Source: Bacillus changyiensis
GTDB taxonomy: Bacteria; Bacillota; Bacilli; Bacillales; Bacillaceae
Reading direction: 5' to 3'
Length of the DNA: 47,371 bases
Assembly (NCBI RefSeq): GCF_027706145.1
Contig: NZ_JAQFWW010000010.1
Span: forward strand, 1-47,371
Shown one piece after another: positions 25,375 to 35,035 of the stretch; the stretch's first letter is position 1, and each line of letters starts with the position of its first letter. Both the position numbers and the translations under genes were made by a program. The notes beneath the pieces are model-generated. The model saw only the letters and a program-made list of their open reading frames with translations, had not been told where the DNA came from and did no database searches.

Positions 25375-27087
25375 CTATCTGAGCGTTTGAAAAAGTTGGT
25401 TGATATATCGTTTTTGATCTCTTAACTGTTTGGCCTGGCTAACCGCAATATCTTGAATATCCTTTCGGAAATTCGCGAATATCAATTTTGGACTGCTGTA
25501 AGGATCTAAAGGATTGTACTGAATTGAAATTAATCTTACATCATCTTCAAACGTGATACCATCTGCCGTATCAGCTAAGACATGAATCGTATCACCTTTC
25601 CAGAAGTCCTGTTCAATCTCTAATAGTTTTGGTTCATAGATATTTTGAAAGTCTGCCTCAATGGTCATTTCAGGATATGGATTGACATGTTTTTTAAGCG
25701 CTGAAACCATAAGGCTTGGTTTTTTATATCTTTCATCCCTGATCGGTTCGGCCCAACGTGGCTTTCCTTCGAGTAAGAACTTTTTTTCATCTGGATGAAT
25801 GTACAAAATCGGCTCAAATTCATATTTTGGTTTCTTATTATCTGCACTACTACCTTTTTTCAAAGCACCATAGCCCCAAGCTCTAGTTGTGCTGTTTTGT
25901 GAGTTAATTTTAATTGAGATACCAGGCATGTTATAGCGTGAATCTAAGGTGAAATTAATCCGTTTTCCCATTTTTTTATAAACATAAATTTTATAGTTAT
26001 CAACATCGATCTCAAGCTTGTAATCTTGGATAGTTTCATCCATCAACTCTGTGGAATTCTTATCCCCAAAATTCTCTTGTTCTGCTTCATCAAATTCGCT
26101 TTCAGGTGTTTTAAAAATATATTTGAAATTCGTATCCTTCAAAGCGATATCAAGCGCCTCTCTTAACTTTAGCTTTTTTGAGACAGTTTCATGAATGCGA
26201 TTGTTAATCAGAAGCACAGTGAAAATGTGGCTCGCTGATACAGTTTTCCTTAGAACATTTTTCTCTTGATGAATGTCAACATCTGTAATGTAATACTTTT
26301 GATGATTGAATTTCTTCTCATCCAAATACAGAATATTATCATTTACCAATAAATCAAATTCTATGGCGTTCTCCTGCGTTTTTGTGATCGTAAAGGTAAA
26401 ACTCTTCTTCCCTGTCTTATCGTCCGTCAGATCGACTGAAACGCCCGTTATTTCAACAACACTTTTCCCGTCCTTTGTTGAGACATGAAGTTGTGGAAAG
26501 GTAACGTCAGAAGGTAAATTCTGATTGAGTGTGATGTCTTTCCCGTCATACTCTTTACTAGGAAATTCGGGATCTGGTGTCGGTGTATCAGGTACATCTG
26601 GTCCATCAGGGACACCTTCCACAGTGTCATATTGTGTGAGTTTGTAAGTAAAGATTAAACTATTTAATTTAATAGCGTAATTCGGATCAGTAGCGTAACC
26701 AGCTTCAACAAGTGCAGCTGTTGCTTTCTTGTAATCTTTCTCACCTACTACAGCTTGATAGTGATGAGGATCCCAGCTTGTCCCGTTGACATATAACTTG
26801 GCTAAGTCTTGAATCGATTCAGACCAAGATGGGTACTTGCGAAACCTGGCTTGCACGGAAGTTGGTTTTCCGTTCTTGTCATATTCAGTCGTCCACATGA
26901 GGACATATTGACCTTTATAAGTGCCTTTCATTCCAAATAGATTCTTTCCCTGCTGGGCTAGCTCACTTGTACCCCATCCACTTTCTAAACAGGCTTGAGC
27001 AATAATCAGAGAAGCAAGAATATCATGCTTTTTATAAACCATCTGTGCGCCTGGTGCAATCTGTTTAATAAAATCTAAATTTGCCAT
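25375..27087 (-). CDS. Tail-associated protein with N-terminal glucosaminidase domain
   Basis: Residues 1-155 form a glucosaminidase of LytG/FlgJ type: LIIAQACLESGWGTSELA (catalytic Glu), NLFGMKGTYKG and YATDPNYAIKLNSLI. A Pro/Asp linker (VPDGPDVPDTPTPDPEFP) leads to the prophage endopeptidase tail (Tal) domain (about 200-570). Usually the structural domain is N-terminal with the hydrolase behind; here the order is reversed. The enzyme part should cut glycan strands as the tail tip enters the wall. Confidence 0.85.
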   Translation of the reverse strand: MANLDFIKQIAPGAQMVYKKHDILASLIIAQACLESGWGTSELAQQGKNLFGMKGTYKGQYVLMWTTEYDKNGKPTSVQARFRKYPSWSESIQDLAKLYVNGTSWDPHHYQAVVGEKDYKKATAALVEAGYATDPNYAIKLNSLIFTYKLTQYDTVEGVPDGPDVPDTPTPDPEFPSKEYDGKDITLNQNLPSDVTFPQLHVSTKDGKSVVEITGVSVDLTDDKTGKKSFTFTITKTQENAIEFDLLVNDNILYLDEKKFNHQKYYITDVDIHQEKNVLRKTVSASHIFTVLLINNRIHETVSKKLKLREALDIALKDTNFKYIFKTPESEFDEAEQENFGDKNSTELMDETIQDYKLEIDVDNYKIYVYKKMGKRINFTLDSRYNMPGISIKINSQNSTTRAWGYGALKKGSSADNKKPKYEFEPILYIHPDEKKFLLEGKPRWAEPIRDERYKKPSLMVSALKKHVNPYPEMTIEADFQNIYEPKLLEIEQDFWKGDTIHVLADTADGITFEDDVRLISIQYNPLDPYSSPKLIFANFRKDIQDIAVSQAKQLRDQKRYINQLFQTLR

Positions 27088-27099
27088 ATCACTTGCCCC

Positions 27100-27936
27100 T
27101 TACGCATAGTAGAAACGTGTATCAAATGTGATGTCAAAATCATTGGTATTCTGCACTTCAAAATCATTCATTCCGATATCAAGCCCCGGAAGCCTCCCAG
27201 ATGTTTTGACAGGCTTTTTATTGATCACCGTATATTGTTTAACAAAAGTAACAAGGTCAGACTTTTTTAATTCGTGTTCTATTTTTAATTTTTCACCATT
27301 TGTATGATTGATGATCGTGACGTTTTTTCCCTTTGCTCGTAAGGTTACATGATAATCATGCTGCATAGGATTAATATAGGCATCGCCAGTGTTATAAACC
27401 TGAAATCTTTTTTGATTTTTGAACGTGTATTTTAGATCATCACGCATTTGAATATTCATCCCTGGGCTCCAGTGTTCACCATTAAAATTTTGTTTTGTCA
27501 GAGAAGTGAACTGAGATTCAGCCAGCCCTGTGAAGTTGTTAAAATCAACAGTGAAAACTACGTGATTTTTTTCTTTCTGTTTTGGAATGCTGAAATTCCC
27601 ATCACAAGTTACTTTAAAACGGAGATTTGGCAATAAATCCGTTGAAATATAATATGGGAAAGGCTTAACCAGTAACGCATACAGTTCACGTCTATACTGA
27701 TAAAAATTTTCTGCAATGACTGAATTCATATAGATTTCGACTGTTATTTTTCTTTCTGTATACGCGATTTCACGTGGGTGCTGCGGCAAAATAACTCCAT
27801 TTATTCTCGGGATATTGATTGTTTCACGACTTATCCCCGGAGCCTCAGGTGTAAAGCTTAGAACCTCGAAAAAAGGGAGCAAGCTATTCAAACTTTGCTC
27901 CCCTAATCCATTATCATAATCAATAAACAAATTCAT
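27100..27936 (-). CDS. Distal tail protein (Dit)
   Basis: The 278-residue protein has the Dit/Sipho_tail pattern: an N-terminal beta domain (1-130, with GISRETINIPRINGVILP) and a C-terminal galectin-like domain (about 150-278). It forms the hexameric hub joining the tail tube to the baseplate. It overlaps the tape-measure stop by one base and precedes the Tal-like gene, the standard siphovirus order. Confidence 0.88.
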   Translation of the reverse strand: MNLFIDYDNGLGEQSLNSLLPFFEVLSFTPEAPGISRETINIPRINGVILPQHPREIAYTERKITVEIYMNSVIAENFYQYRRELYALLVKPFPYYISTDLLPNLRFKVTCDGNFSIPKQKEKNHVVFTVDFNNFTGLAESQFTSLTKQNFNGEHWSPGMNIQMRDDLKYTFKNQKRFQVYNTGDAYINPMQHDYHVTLRAKGKNVTIINHTNGEKLKIEHELKKSDLVTFVKQYTVINKKPVKTSGRLPGLDIGMNDFEVQNTNDFDITFDTRFYYA

Positions 27937-30900
27937 TATCTCACCCCATTCATAAATGAAGTTCGGGTAAACCGATCACCAGTAGATTGATCAATTTTTC
28001 TTCCGTCAAGATAAGTGTCACTCTCTTTTAATAAAATCTGTTGTAATAGTTGCATGTTTTTATTTAGAAAATCGATTTGTTTTGCCATCATGTTGATTTG
28101 TTTTTCTTGGTTCTGCACGATGCTACTAATGTCCACAGATTTGAAATTAGAAGGACCGTGTTCTTTTTCGGGTTTCATCGATACTTTTTGCAGCAATACA
28201 AGAGCTTTTGAAATCATCCCTTCTTGTAAAGATGGGAGTACTCCAAGTTTACTTCCAATGCGTGCCCATAATCCTATATTGCGTTCACGATATGAAGGAT
28301 CTTCTGTAATCGTAGTTTCATCAAAACCTCTTTCGTTTAAAATTGCCCATTTTGAACCACCACGACCGGGAGAGATCCCGCCCTTTGCATACCCAACATA
28401 TCCACCACCGAGAGCCATCGATCTTAAACCTGGATGGTTGCGTATATCACCGTATCTGCGTTTAATATAGTTAATAGCCGCTAAAGTATTATCTACAGGA
28501 TCCAAAATGTTATGATGTCCAGGAAACTTGTTGGCGTTGAATGTAGATGGAATAGTTTGCATTAGCCCTTGTGAAGGATGTCCAGCCTTTGCATTAGAAT
28601 CCCACAAGTTGATGGCATTTGGATTTCCACCGCTTTCTTTCATGGCAATTGTAACAAGACCAGGTATCCATGTAGGAGGAACACCAGCTATGTGGGCTGC
28701 TTCACTAACCCATTGGTTAACAGCTTTTGTCCCACCTGTTCCTTTAAATGAACTCGAATCCGTGGCTGTATTTTCTGGTATAATCCCTTTTAAAAACTGA
28801 AATGCTCCATTTTTTATGTTCTTCATTATGCCAGTTCCTATAGAATCAATGCCTTTTCCAGATTTGAATGGTATTAATCCCTTAAACAGCTTTTTAATGA
28901 ATTCTCCTGGTCCTTTCTTAATCAACTCTACTGCCTTTGAGCTAACATCAATCGTTTTATCTACAACTTTTTTCCCTGCTGAAATCACTCCTTTGAAAAA
29001 ACTTCCGACTCCACCCGCATATCCAGGTAAACCTGATCCTGTTAACACTTTAGACTCAGCATGTGGAAGTACAGAAGTCCCTCGTGGAAGATCCAAGATT
29101 TGTGGGCCGCCTACCCCTATCACATAAGTTCCGATACCTGGTGAATGAGCCAGTTCCCAACCCTCTTCACCAACAAGCGCTTGACCTCCTGGGTGAAAAT
29201 TTGTCCCTTTTGCATATTTACCATTCAGCTTTTTACCATTTTTGCTATTGTAACCTTTTGGTGTCCATTCCGGAATGGTTGGGATATGCAAAAACTCAAG
29301 AACCTTATTAATTCCACCAGTGACACTATTGACAAAGCCAGCTAAGTCAATAACAAACGAATTCCATTTGGTAAGAATATCACCTGTTTCTTTATCAACT
29401 TGTTTGATATGCCCACCAGCTTGTTTTTCTGCTTGTTTTACAACATTTTCATGCATTTCCTCTGCTTTTTTAACAGCGCCATCACGCTGCCGTTTTGCCT
29501 CTTTGATTAATTTATCAGCTTGTTTCTTACTGATAGATCCTGTCTCATCCCGTTCGCGAACGATTGCAGCCACTGTTTGATCATATTTTTTATTTGCTTC
29601 TTTTACAGCTCCATTACGTGCTTTAATGCTGTTTTTAATTGTATCGGCAGCCTGCCGAGCCGTAATATTTTTGGACTCATTCTTGAGTTTACTCATAATA
29701 GCTTTTTGCTCAACTTCGCCTTTACTCATAGTTTTAACAGCCGTATTCATCATTTTCTTTTGGATGCTGTTGATTTGTCTTCTCTCTTTTTCAGTAAGTT
29801 TGCGTTTTTCTGAGCTGGCTTTGGTTAATATCTTTTTGATTTTCTTCTGTGCTTCGTCTACAGCCTTTGTTTGTTCCTTTTGCTTCTTTTTCACGTTGTT
29901 TAAAATATCATTTTGCTCTTTCTGACTTAATTTTTTACTAGATGCAAAAAAATTAGTAAGCACCTTGTAACTTTGGTTTCCTTTTGTTTCAATACTTGTT
30001 TTAATTTTGCTACCCATCTGATTAAAGTTTTTTACAATACTGTCTGCCGCTTTTTTTGATATAGTTTTACCGGACCATTGCAATTTATTAAGCTGAACTG
30101 TTGCTTGATCATTTAATTTTTTGTAGCCTAAAACAGCTTTCATTGTAGATTCAGAAACCTTGTTCCCAAAGCTATCGAGTGCCGGAATTTGCTCTTGTTT
30201 TAAATGATTATACAGCTTGAATCCGCCTTCCGCTAAAAGCGTAACTCCTGTTATAGCAAGACCAACAGGACCACCCAACAGGCTCAATCCACCACGTAAT
30301 AAACCAACTATCCCTACACCTTTTTTGATAATGTTAAACAGTCCGAAGCCACTTTTTGCTAGTCTCATAAAACCACCAGCGCCTTTTACTGCATTGACCC
30401 CAACTTTTAAAATACCTGAACCAAATTTTAAGAGTTCTGGAGCAAAAGAAAGCAGAAGTCCTCCAATTACACCAACTGGACCACCAAACATACCTAGACC
30501 TAAACCAGCTATACGAGAGGCACCGCCCAATCCTCTCATGACCTTAGTACTTCTACTAGCTGACTGTTCAAGTCTACCAACTCTTGTTGTTGCTAAGTTG
30601 GTTGTTTGGTGAAATCTATTCATTCTTGTTGATGCTAAAGTTGCCGCTGTTGATGTTGTGCTCATCCCTGTGGCTGCTGTTCTGGATGCTCTACCTGCGG
30701 CAATCGCTTCTGTAGAGTAAACGCCAAGAGTGGTTGAAGCACGGTTTACATTACGAGTTAAATACCCACCAGCAGTACGAAGCATATTCCATCCTGTTGC
30801 TACTTTTGGCAGTGACCCTAATAACAGCAAAAACGCCCCACCTAAAAGTGAAAACACAGTAACGGCTCCACCTGTAATGGCAATCGTACGAGACACAGAA

Positions 30901-32378
30901 GGAGGTAACGAGTCAAACCAGGATACCATCTTAGTCAATCCATCGGCTGTAGCTCTAATAACAGGTAAGAACTGATTTCCCAAAGTGATAACTGCGTTAT
31001 TTGTAGCCGACTTTAGATATTCAAGTGATCCAGACAAATTATCCATTTGCTTTTTAGCCACTTTTTCGGCAGTTCCACCACTGTTTTCTACTTCTTTTGT
31101 GAATTCTTGAAGCTTGTCTTTTCCAGCATGCATTAAGGTAATAAAACCCGAAAGTGCATGTTGCCCTGCTATTTGTTTGGCAATACGAATTTTCTCAGTT
31201 TCTGTATAGTTTTTTGTTTTTTCATTGATTTGTCCAATGATATCTGCAAGTGGTCGTAATTTTCCCGTTGAATCCGTGACCTTTAATCCCAATTCATCTA
31301 TCGCATTACCTGTTTGTTTAGGAGGTGCTGCCAAGCGAGTAAGTGTTGACCGTAAGGCTGTACCTGCCATATCCGCCTTAATTCCACTGTTTGCCATGAT
31401 TCCGGTTGCTGCTGCTAACTCTTCCATACTAAGTCCGGCTGTTTTTGCGGCAGGTGCCGCATATTTCATTGTCTGTCCGATTTCTTGTAGTGTGGCATTT
31501 GAATTGGTAAACGTATAGGTCATCGCATCTGCAACACGGTTTGTATCCTCAGCTTTAATATGAAATTCAGTCAAAATGTCTGAAACAATATCTGCTGTAA
31601 CACCGAGTTCTGTTTGACCAGCTGCGGCAGTCGCTAGAAGTCCCGGCATAGCTCCAACAATTTGATTTGTTTTATACCCGGCCATCGCTAGATATTGCAT
31701 ACCTTCCGCAACTTGCCCATCTGTGAATTGAGTTGTTGCACCTAAATGACGGGCTGTTTCTGTTAACTCTCCCATTTGTTCATTCGTTGCGTTTGCCAAA
31801 GCACCTACACGACTCATTGCTTTCTCAAAGTCTGCTGCTGCTTTTACAGTGAGTCCAATTCCAACCGTTCCAGCTGCACCAATAGCAGAAAGTGCTTTCC
31901 CTGCTGTAGTAGCAGAGTGGTAAACTGCATTTAATTCTTTAGATACTTCACCTGAATTACGTTTGAATACAGAAAAAACACCCGCTGCTCGTCGGGTGCT
32001 GTTTGTCGTATTCTCAAATTCTCTTGTTACTCGTTTCAGTTCATTCCCAAGACCTTGGTGGACAGCAATTGCATCATTCAGCCGTCGGGCTTGTACCTGT
32101 GTTTCACGGTTGTCTAGTCCCTTTTCCCTTACTAGTTTATTATACTTGGTACGATGTTCATCAACTAAACGACCTTGAATCCTATATTTATTATTGAGAC
32201 CTTCTATTTGGGATTGAAGAAACCTAGACTGATTGCCCGCTGCTTTATAAATCGCTCCGGATGCCTTCATCTCTGAATTTGCCAAACGCATTTGTCTTTT
32301 CAAACCTTCGATACCACGGTTAAAGCCAGTATCATCAAGACCCACTTTTACAATCATGTTTCCAATAGGTTGCGCCAT
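27936..32378 (-). CDS. Tail tape measure protein with lytic transglycosylase domain
   Basis: The 1480-residue protein has a TP901-type core (about 180-500, AGYKTNQIVGAMPGLLATAA), several hydrophobic stretches (480-690) and long coiled coils (about 770-990). An SLT-type transglycosylase follows near 1230-1350: LVTIAMKESGGNPNAINLW with catalytic Glu, then GLMQTIPSTF and LDPVDNTLAAINYIKRRYG. It sets tail length and may open the wall during DNA entry. Together with the endolysin and glucosaminidase the phage has three different wall enzymes. Confidence 0.95.
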   Translation of the reverse strand: MAQPIGNMIVKVGLDDTGFNRGIEGLKRQMRLANSEMKASGAIYKAAGNQSRFLQSQIEGLNNKYRIQGRLVDEHRTKYNKLVREKGLDNRETQVQARRLNDAIAVHQGLGNELKRVTREFENTTNSTRRAAGVFSVFKRNSGEVSKELNAVYHSATTAGKALSAIGAAGTVGIGLTVKAAADFEKAMSRVGALANATNEQMGELTETARHLGATTQFTDGQVAEGMQYLAMAGYKTNQIVGAMPGLLATAAAGQTELGVTADIVSDILTEFHIKAEDTNRVADAMTYTFTNSNATLQEIGQTMKYAAPAAKTAGLSMEELAAATGIMANSGIKADMAGTALRSTLTRLAAPPKQTGNAIDELGLKVTDSTGKLRPLADIIGQINEKTKNYTETEKIRIAKQIAGQHALSGFITLMHAGKDKLQEFTKEVENSGGTAEKVAKKQMDNLSGSLEYLKSATNNAVITLGNQFLPVIRATADGLTKMVSWFDSLPPSVSRTIAITGGAVTVFSLLGGAFLLLLGSLPKVATGWNMLRTAGGYLTRNVNRASTTLGVYSTEAIAAGRASRTAATGMSTTSTAATLASTRMNRFHQTTNLATTRVGRLEQSASRSTKVMRGLGGASRIAGLGLGMFGGPVGVIGGLLLSFAPELLKFGSGILKVGVNAVKGAGGFMRLAKSGFGLFNIIKKGVGIVGLLRGGLSLLGGPVGLAITGVTLLAEGGFKLYNHLKQEQIPALDSFGNKVSESTMKAVLGYKKLNDQATVQLNKLQWSGKTISKKAADSIVKNFNQMGSKIKTSIETKGNQSYKVLTNFFASSKKLSQKEQNDILNNVKKKQKEQTKAVDEAQKKIKKILTKASSEKRKLTEKERRQINSIQKKMMNTAVKTMSKGEVEQKAIMSKLKNESKNITARQAADTIKNSIKARNGAVKEANKKYDQTVAAIVRERDETGSISKKQADKLIKEAKRQRDGAVKKAEEMHENVVKQAEKQAGGHIKQVDKETGDILTKWNSFVIDLAGFVNSVTGGINKVLEFLHIPTIPEWTPKGYNSKNGKKLNGKYAKGTNFHPGGQALVGEEGWELAHSPGIGTYVIGVGGPQILDLPRGTSVLPHAESKVLTGSGLPGYAGGVGSFFKGVISAGKKVVDKTIDVSSKAVELIKKGPGEFIKKLFKGLIPFKSGKGIDSIGTGIMKNIKNGAFQFLKGIIPENTATDSSSFKGTGGTKAVNQWVSEAAHIAGVPPTWIPGLVTIAMKESGGNPNAINLWDSNAKAGHPSQGLMQTIPSTFNANKFPGHHNILDPVDNTLAAINYIKRRYGDIRNHPGLRSMALGGGYVGYAKGGISPGRGGSKWAILNERGFDETTITEDPSYRERNIGLWARIGSKLGVLPSLQEGMISKALVLLQKVSMKPEKEHGPSNFKSVDISSIVQNQEKQINMMAKQIDFLNKNMQLLQQILLKESDTYLDGRKIDQSTGDRFTRTSFMNGVR

Positions 32379-32426
32379 ATGTAACCACCCCGCTTTCCTG
32401 GCTTAAACTCAACTAAAAAATCATTC

Positions 32427-32938
32427 TTAGAAAAATACTTGATCGATGGGGACTATTTTAGGTTTGTTTTCATGTGCCAAAACTTCTAAATAGTGATAAA
32501 TATCCATCTTGTCTATTTCTGTCATCGTCCATCCCTGTTTTAAAAGGGCCGAGTAAATATCATTGAGTTGTTCTATTCCACTTTTTGCTGTAAGGTTTCT
32601 GTTTCCGCCGTCTGCAAAAAATCATCGCCCTCTTTAACTTCTTCATATCCCATGATTTCACCCATAATTCGTCTGACTTCATTTGATACCTCAAAGGACT
32701 GTAAACCTTCTTGAAATTCCTCCAAGTTAAACTGATTATGAAACACTCGGACAATAAATTTCATGCGATCATCTAGACTTTTAAGGACTTCTTTAATGTT
32801 TTTTGTTTTTTTTGCTGCATCTTCATCTAATTCCAAGGCTTCATATAATGTTTTTGTATCAGTACGAGGGGCAATAAACGTTTTATATTTTTTATCCTTT
32901 TCAAACCATAATTTAATTGCAATTTGCTTTTGAGCCAT
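32427..32938 (-). CDS. Tail assembly chaperone, frameshift product (G-T type)
   Basis: The zero frame (32938-32573) encodes a 121-residue chaperone ending in TLQQKVE. A -1 shift at TTTTTTG (32615-32621) adds ADGGNRNLTAKSGIEQLND, then LLKQGWTMTEIDKMDIYHY and a tail to a stop at 32427. The extension resembles the T part of siphovirus tail chaperones. Both products help the tape measure protein assemble. A second candidate slip site, CAAAAAG (32581-32587), lies closer to the stop but is less canonical. Confidence 0.75.
32573..32938 (-). CDS. Tail assembly chaperone, unshifted form (G type)
   Basis: The 121-residue acidic protein (MAQKQIAIKLWFEKDKKYKT at the start) lies between the major tail protein and tape measure genes, the fixed position of gpG-like chaperones. 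An attenuating terminator upstream should lower its level compared with the major tail protein. Confidence 0.82.
   Translation of the reverse strand: MAQKQIAIKLWFEKDKKYKTFIAPRTDTKTLYEALELDEDAAKKTKNIKEVLKSLDDRMKFIVRVFHNQFNLEEFQEGLQSFEVSNEVRRIMGEIMGYEEVKEGDDFLQTAETETLQQKVE
32615..32621 (-). promoter_or_regulatory. Ribosomal slippery site
   Basis: The minus strand reads GAT TTT TTG in frame, so T TTT TTG is a canonical X XXY YYZ heptamer for a -1 shift. The -1 frame stays open from here to 32427. Confidence 0.65.
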
Positions 32939-32967
32939 GCTGACTCCTCCTTTAAATATATTGAGTA

Positions 32968-32996
32968 CGAAAAAAGAGAAGCACTAAGGCTTCCCT
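32968..32996 (-). terminator. Attenuator between major tail protein and chaperone
   Basis: GAAGC and GCTTC arms around CTTAGT, then TCTTTTTTCG on the minus strand. Such partial terminators keep the abundant tail tube protein ahead of the scarce chaperone. Confidence 0.7.
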
Positions 32997-33002
32997 TTAT
33001 GT

Positions 33003-33614
33003 TTATTTTCCTAGATTGACGTTAGGGTTATCTCCTCCACCAGGATTAGGAGACTTGTAAGCATCACCAAATACCTTCGTATAGAACTTATCCAAACTGA
33101 AGCTTGGCGCATCTTCATCAGCTAATACTTTAAAAACATTATCCTGCTCACGCTCCATAAACTCAGCTGAAAGTTTAATTGTTTGGAAATTCGTTTTTTC
33201 TTCTTTTGTTTTCCATTCATCATCTGGTAACGAGAAACGACCTTTCACTAATCCCACATGACGGTGATTACCGTTTGCTTTCGGCCCAAAAAATGACATA
33301 GCAACCCATGGTGGGATAATATTCTTTTTAAACATATACAGTCCATCTGTCGCTTCAATTCCTAACAACTCAGCTAATATTTCCATTGGCAAATCACGCA
33401 TTTCCAGATCCAACTTTGTTGAACCCGTTGTAACAGCCATATCAACTAACTTATTATCTGCATACTGCTTTTCTGTTGATGTATCAGTATTAACTTTTGC
33501 ATTAATCGCGTAAGGGTAATCTATAATTTTTGAGGCTACATAAACCCCGTTTTCCTTTTTTAGTGGTGCGAATTTCACACCTTCCAACCCGGTAACTGAA
33601 CTAAATTCAGGCAT
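33003..33614 (-). CDS. Major tail protein, phi13 family
   Basis: The 203-residue protein has the tail-tube fold pattern of the phi13 family: TGLEGVKFAPLKKENGVYV at the start, later MEILAELLGIEATDGLYMF and VGLVKGRFSLPDDEWKTKEE. It ends in a Gly/Pro/Asn stretch. It forms the hexameric tail tube. A terminator follows it. Confidence 0.9.
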   Translation of the reverse strand: MPEFSSVTGLEGVKFAPLKKENGVYVASKIIDYPYAINAKVNTDTSTEKQYADNKLVDMAVTTGSTKLDLEMRDLPMEILAELLGIEATDGLYMFKKNIIPPWVAMSFFGPKANGNHRHVGLVKGRFSLPDDEWKTKEEKTNFQTIKLSAEFMEREQDNVFKVLADEDAPSFSLDKFYTKVFGDAYKSPNPGGGDNPNVNLGK

Positions 33615-33628
33615 TTTTAAACCTCCAA

Positions 33629-34012
33629 TTATATTAAAATATTGGCCTCAAACCTATATCCTTTCCGCATGAGGCCTTCATTTTTTAAAAAACCATTGAT
33701 TAAAACAGTCGTTTGAAAATCTAATTGACTCATCACATTAACGATGGCAACAAGAATCTCATCACAGGACGAACTGTTATATACATCAATTTGATAGACA
33801 GCACTATCCTTTATTGGTTTGCCATCAGCCCACTGAATAGTCCTATACTCTAGTTCCTGAACAACAATATAGGCTGGCTTACTTTTGACCCCAATTGGTA
33901 CAGCCAGTTCAAAAATATTTGCTGGTTTAACCAATGATAAAAGCGCTGGATCATTCTCCAACGCTTCAAATACTTTGTTTTTCAATAGTAAAGACCTTTC
34001 TACTACATTCAT
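33629..34012 (-). CDS. Tail terminator/minor tail protein (DUF3168-like)
   Basis: The 127-residue protein (MNVVERSLLLKNKVFEALEN) lies between the HK97 gp10-like gene and the major tail protein, the place of tail terminator proteins that cap the tube. It overlaps the upstream gene by four bases (ATGA). The family is assigned mainly from length and position. Confidence 0.72.
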   Translation of the reverse strand: MNVVERSLLLKNKVFEALENDPALLSLVKPANIFELAVPIGVKSKPAYIVVQELEYRTIQWADGKPIKDSAVYQIDVYNSSSCDEILVAIVNVMSQLDFQTTVLINGFLKNEGLMRKGYRFEANILI

Positions 34013-34407
34013 AGCTTGTACCCTCTTTTAATTACGCTTGCCATCGCTTGTAACATTCTTTCATTTGCACTTCTCATACTTCGCTGAATAAATGGATTTG
34101 CTGGCTGATGAATGGTTCCGAATTCAGGTAAGTGAACACGGAATTTTGTATCTTTGGTAGGTCCAACAACAGCATAGATTTCACCATCCGAATCCTTTCG
34201 AGTACGATTTCCAACAATAATATCCTCATCAATATGGGGATGACTGCCCCCAATATCAGACCGAGGTGCGTTTTTATCTATTTCTTTAGCAAGAATAGCA
34301 CCCCCGGCTTTTACGGCTGCTTTATTTATTGACTCATCTTTTCTTGCAAGGTCAGTTAAATATGAATCTAATTCTTTAAAGCCCTGCATCTCCATTTCAA
34401 ATTCCAT
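34009..34407 (-). CDS. Tail completion protein, HK97 gp10 family
   Basis: The 132-residue protein starts MEFEMEMQGFKELDSYLTDL and contains GGAILAKEIDKNAPRSD and LPEFGTIHQPANPFIQRSMR, typical of HK97 gp10-like proteins at the head-tail joint. Its start overlaps the stop of the gene before. Confidence 0.88.
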   Translation of the reverse strand: MEFEMEMQGFKELDSYLTDLARKDESINKAAVKAGGAILAKEIDKNAPRSDIGGSHPHIDEDIIVGNRTRKDSDGEIYAVVGPTKDTKFRVHLPEFGTIHQPANPFIQRSMRSANERMLQAMASVIKRGYKL

Positions 34408-34715
34408 TATTCCACCGCCTTTGCCCTTATTGTGGTGAAATTTTTCCGAGAATAGTTCGGTAACATTGATTCAATCTCGTATGGTTGATCTTGAAAAAGA
34501 ATTCGCATATGTTCGTTAAGATCTTCACGGTGACGAATTGTAAATTTTATAGTTTTTTCTTTCTGAACAGCAGCCGCTGCATAATACTCTCGGCCTTTTA
34601 AACCCTCAGCTTTTGCCCAGCATTCCACGACAGTTTCATACTTACCTTCAACAGGGAGACGGCCACCCTCTTTTTTCTTTTGAAATTGAATCCGATAACG
34701 CATGTCATTCAACAT
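34407..34715 (-). CDS. Head closure (head-tail adaptor) protein
   Basis: The 102-residue protein (MLNDMRYRIQFQKKKEGGRL) with VECWAKAEGLKGREYYAAAA and TIKFTIRHREDLNEHMRILF is a SPP1 gp16-type stopper that closes the head after packaging. It overlaps the connector gene by 11 bases. Confidence 0.88.
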   Translation of the reverse strand: MLNDMRYRIQFQKKKEGGRLPVEGKYETVVECWAKAEGLKGREYYAAAAVQKEKTIKFTIRHREDLNEHMRILFQDQPYEIESMLPNYSRKNFTTIRAKAVE

Positions 34716-35007
34716 TGGAACCAGTCTCCGAAACCGTATATTTTAATTGATTGATCATCATTGTTAGCACCCCATCAAGGTTTGAAGTTGTGCCAGCTAC
34801 TTCCCTATTTTCATACCAATGCGTTACAAATGCTTTGACACACATATCAGCTCGTGCTGAATGATTAGGGAATTTTAAACCAGTTGCAGCTGTAATATAT
34901 TCCTTCGCCGAAGCGATAAATCCAAGGATTAAATCATCTTCCAAATCGCCATCAACCCTGAGGAATTTTTTCGCTTCTTTAAGTTCCTTTTGCTCAATTT
35001 CTGTCAT
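34705..35007 (-). CDS. Head-tail connector protein (gp6/gp15 type)
   Basis: The 100-residue helical protein, with KFLRVDGDLEDDLILGFIAS and AKEYITAATGL, matches the DNA packaging adaptor family that binds below the portal. It follows the capsid gene and precedes the stopper gene in standard order. Confidence 0.88.
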   Translation of the reverse strand: MTEIEQKELKEAKKFLRVDGDLEDDLILGFIASAKEYITAATGLKFPNHSARADMCVKAFVTHWYENREVAGTTSNLDGVLTMMINQLKYTVSETGSNVE

Positions 35008-35035
35008 TGGGCATCACCTAGCTTTCATTCACCTG

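Noticed and set aside
28015..32197. Many plus-strand ORFs within the tape measure gene
   Set aside because: All are shadows of the minus-strand gene, with low-complexity composition and no ribosome sites.
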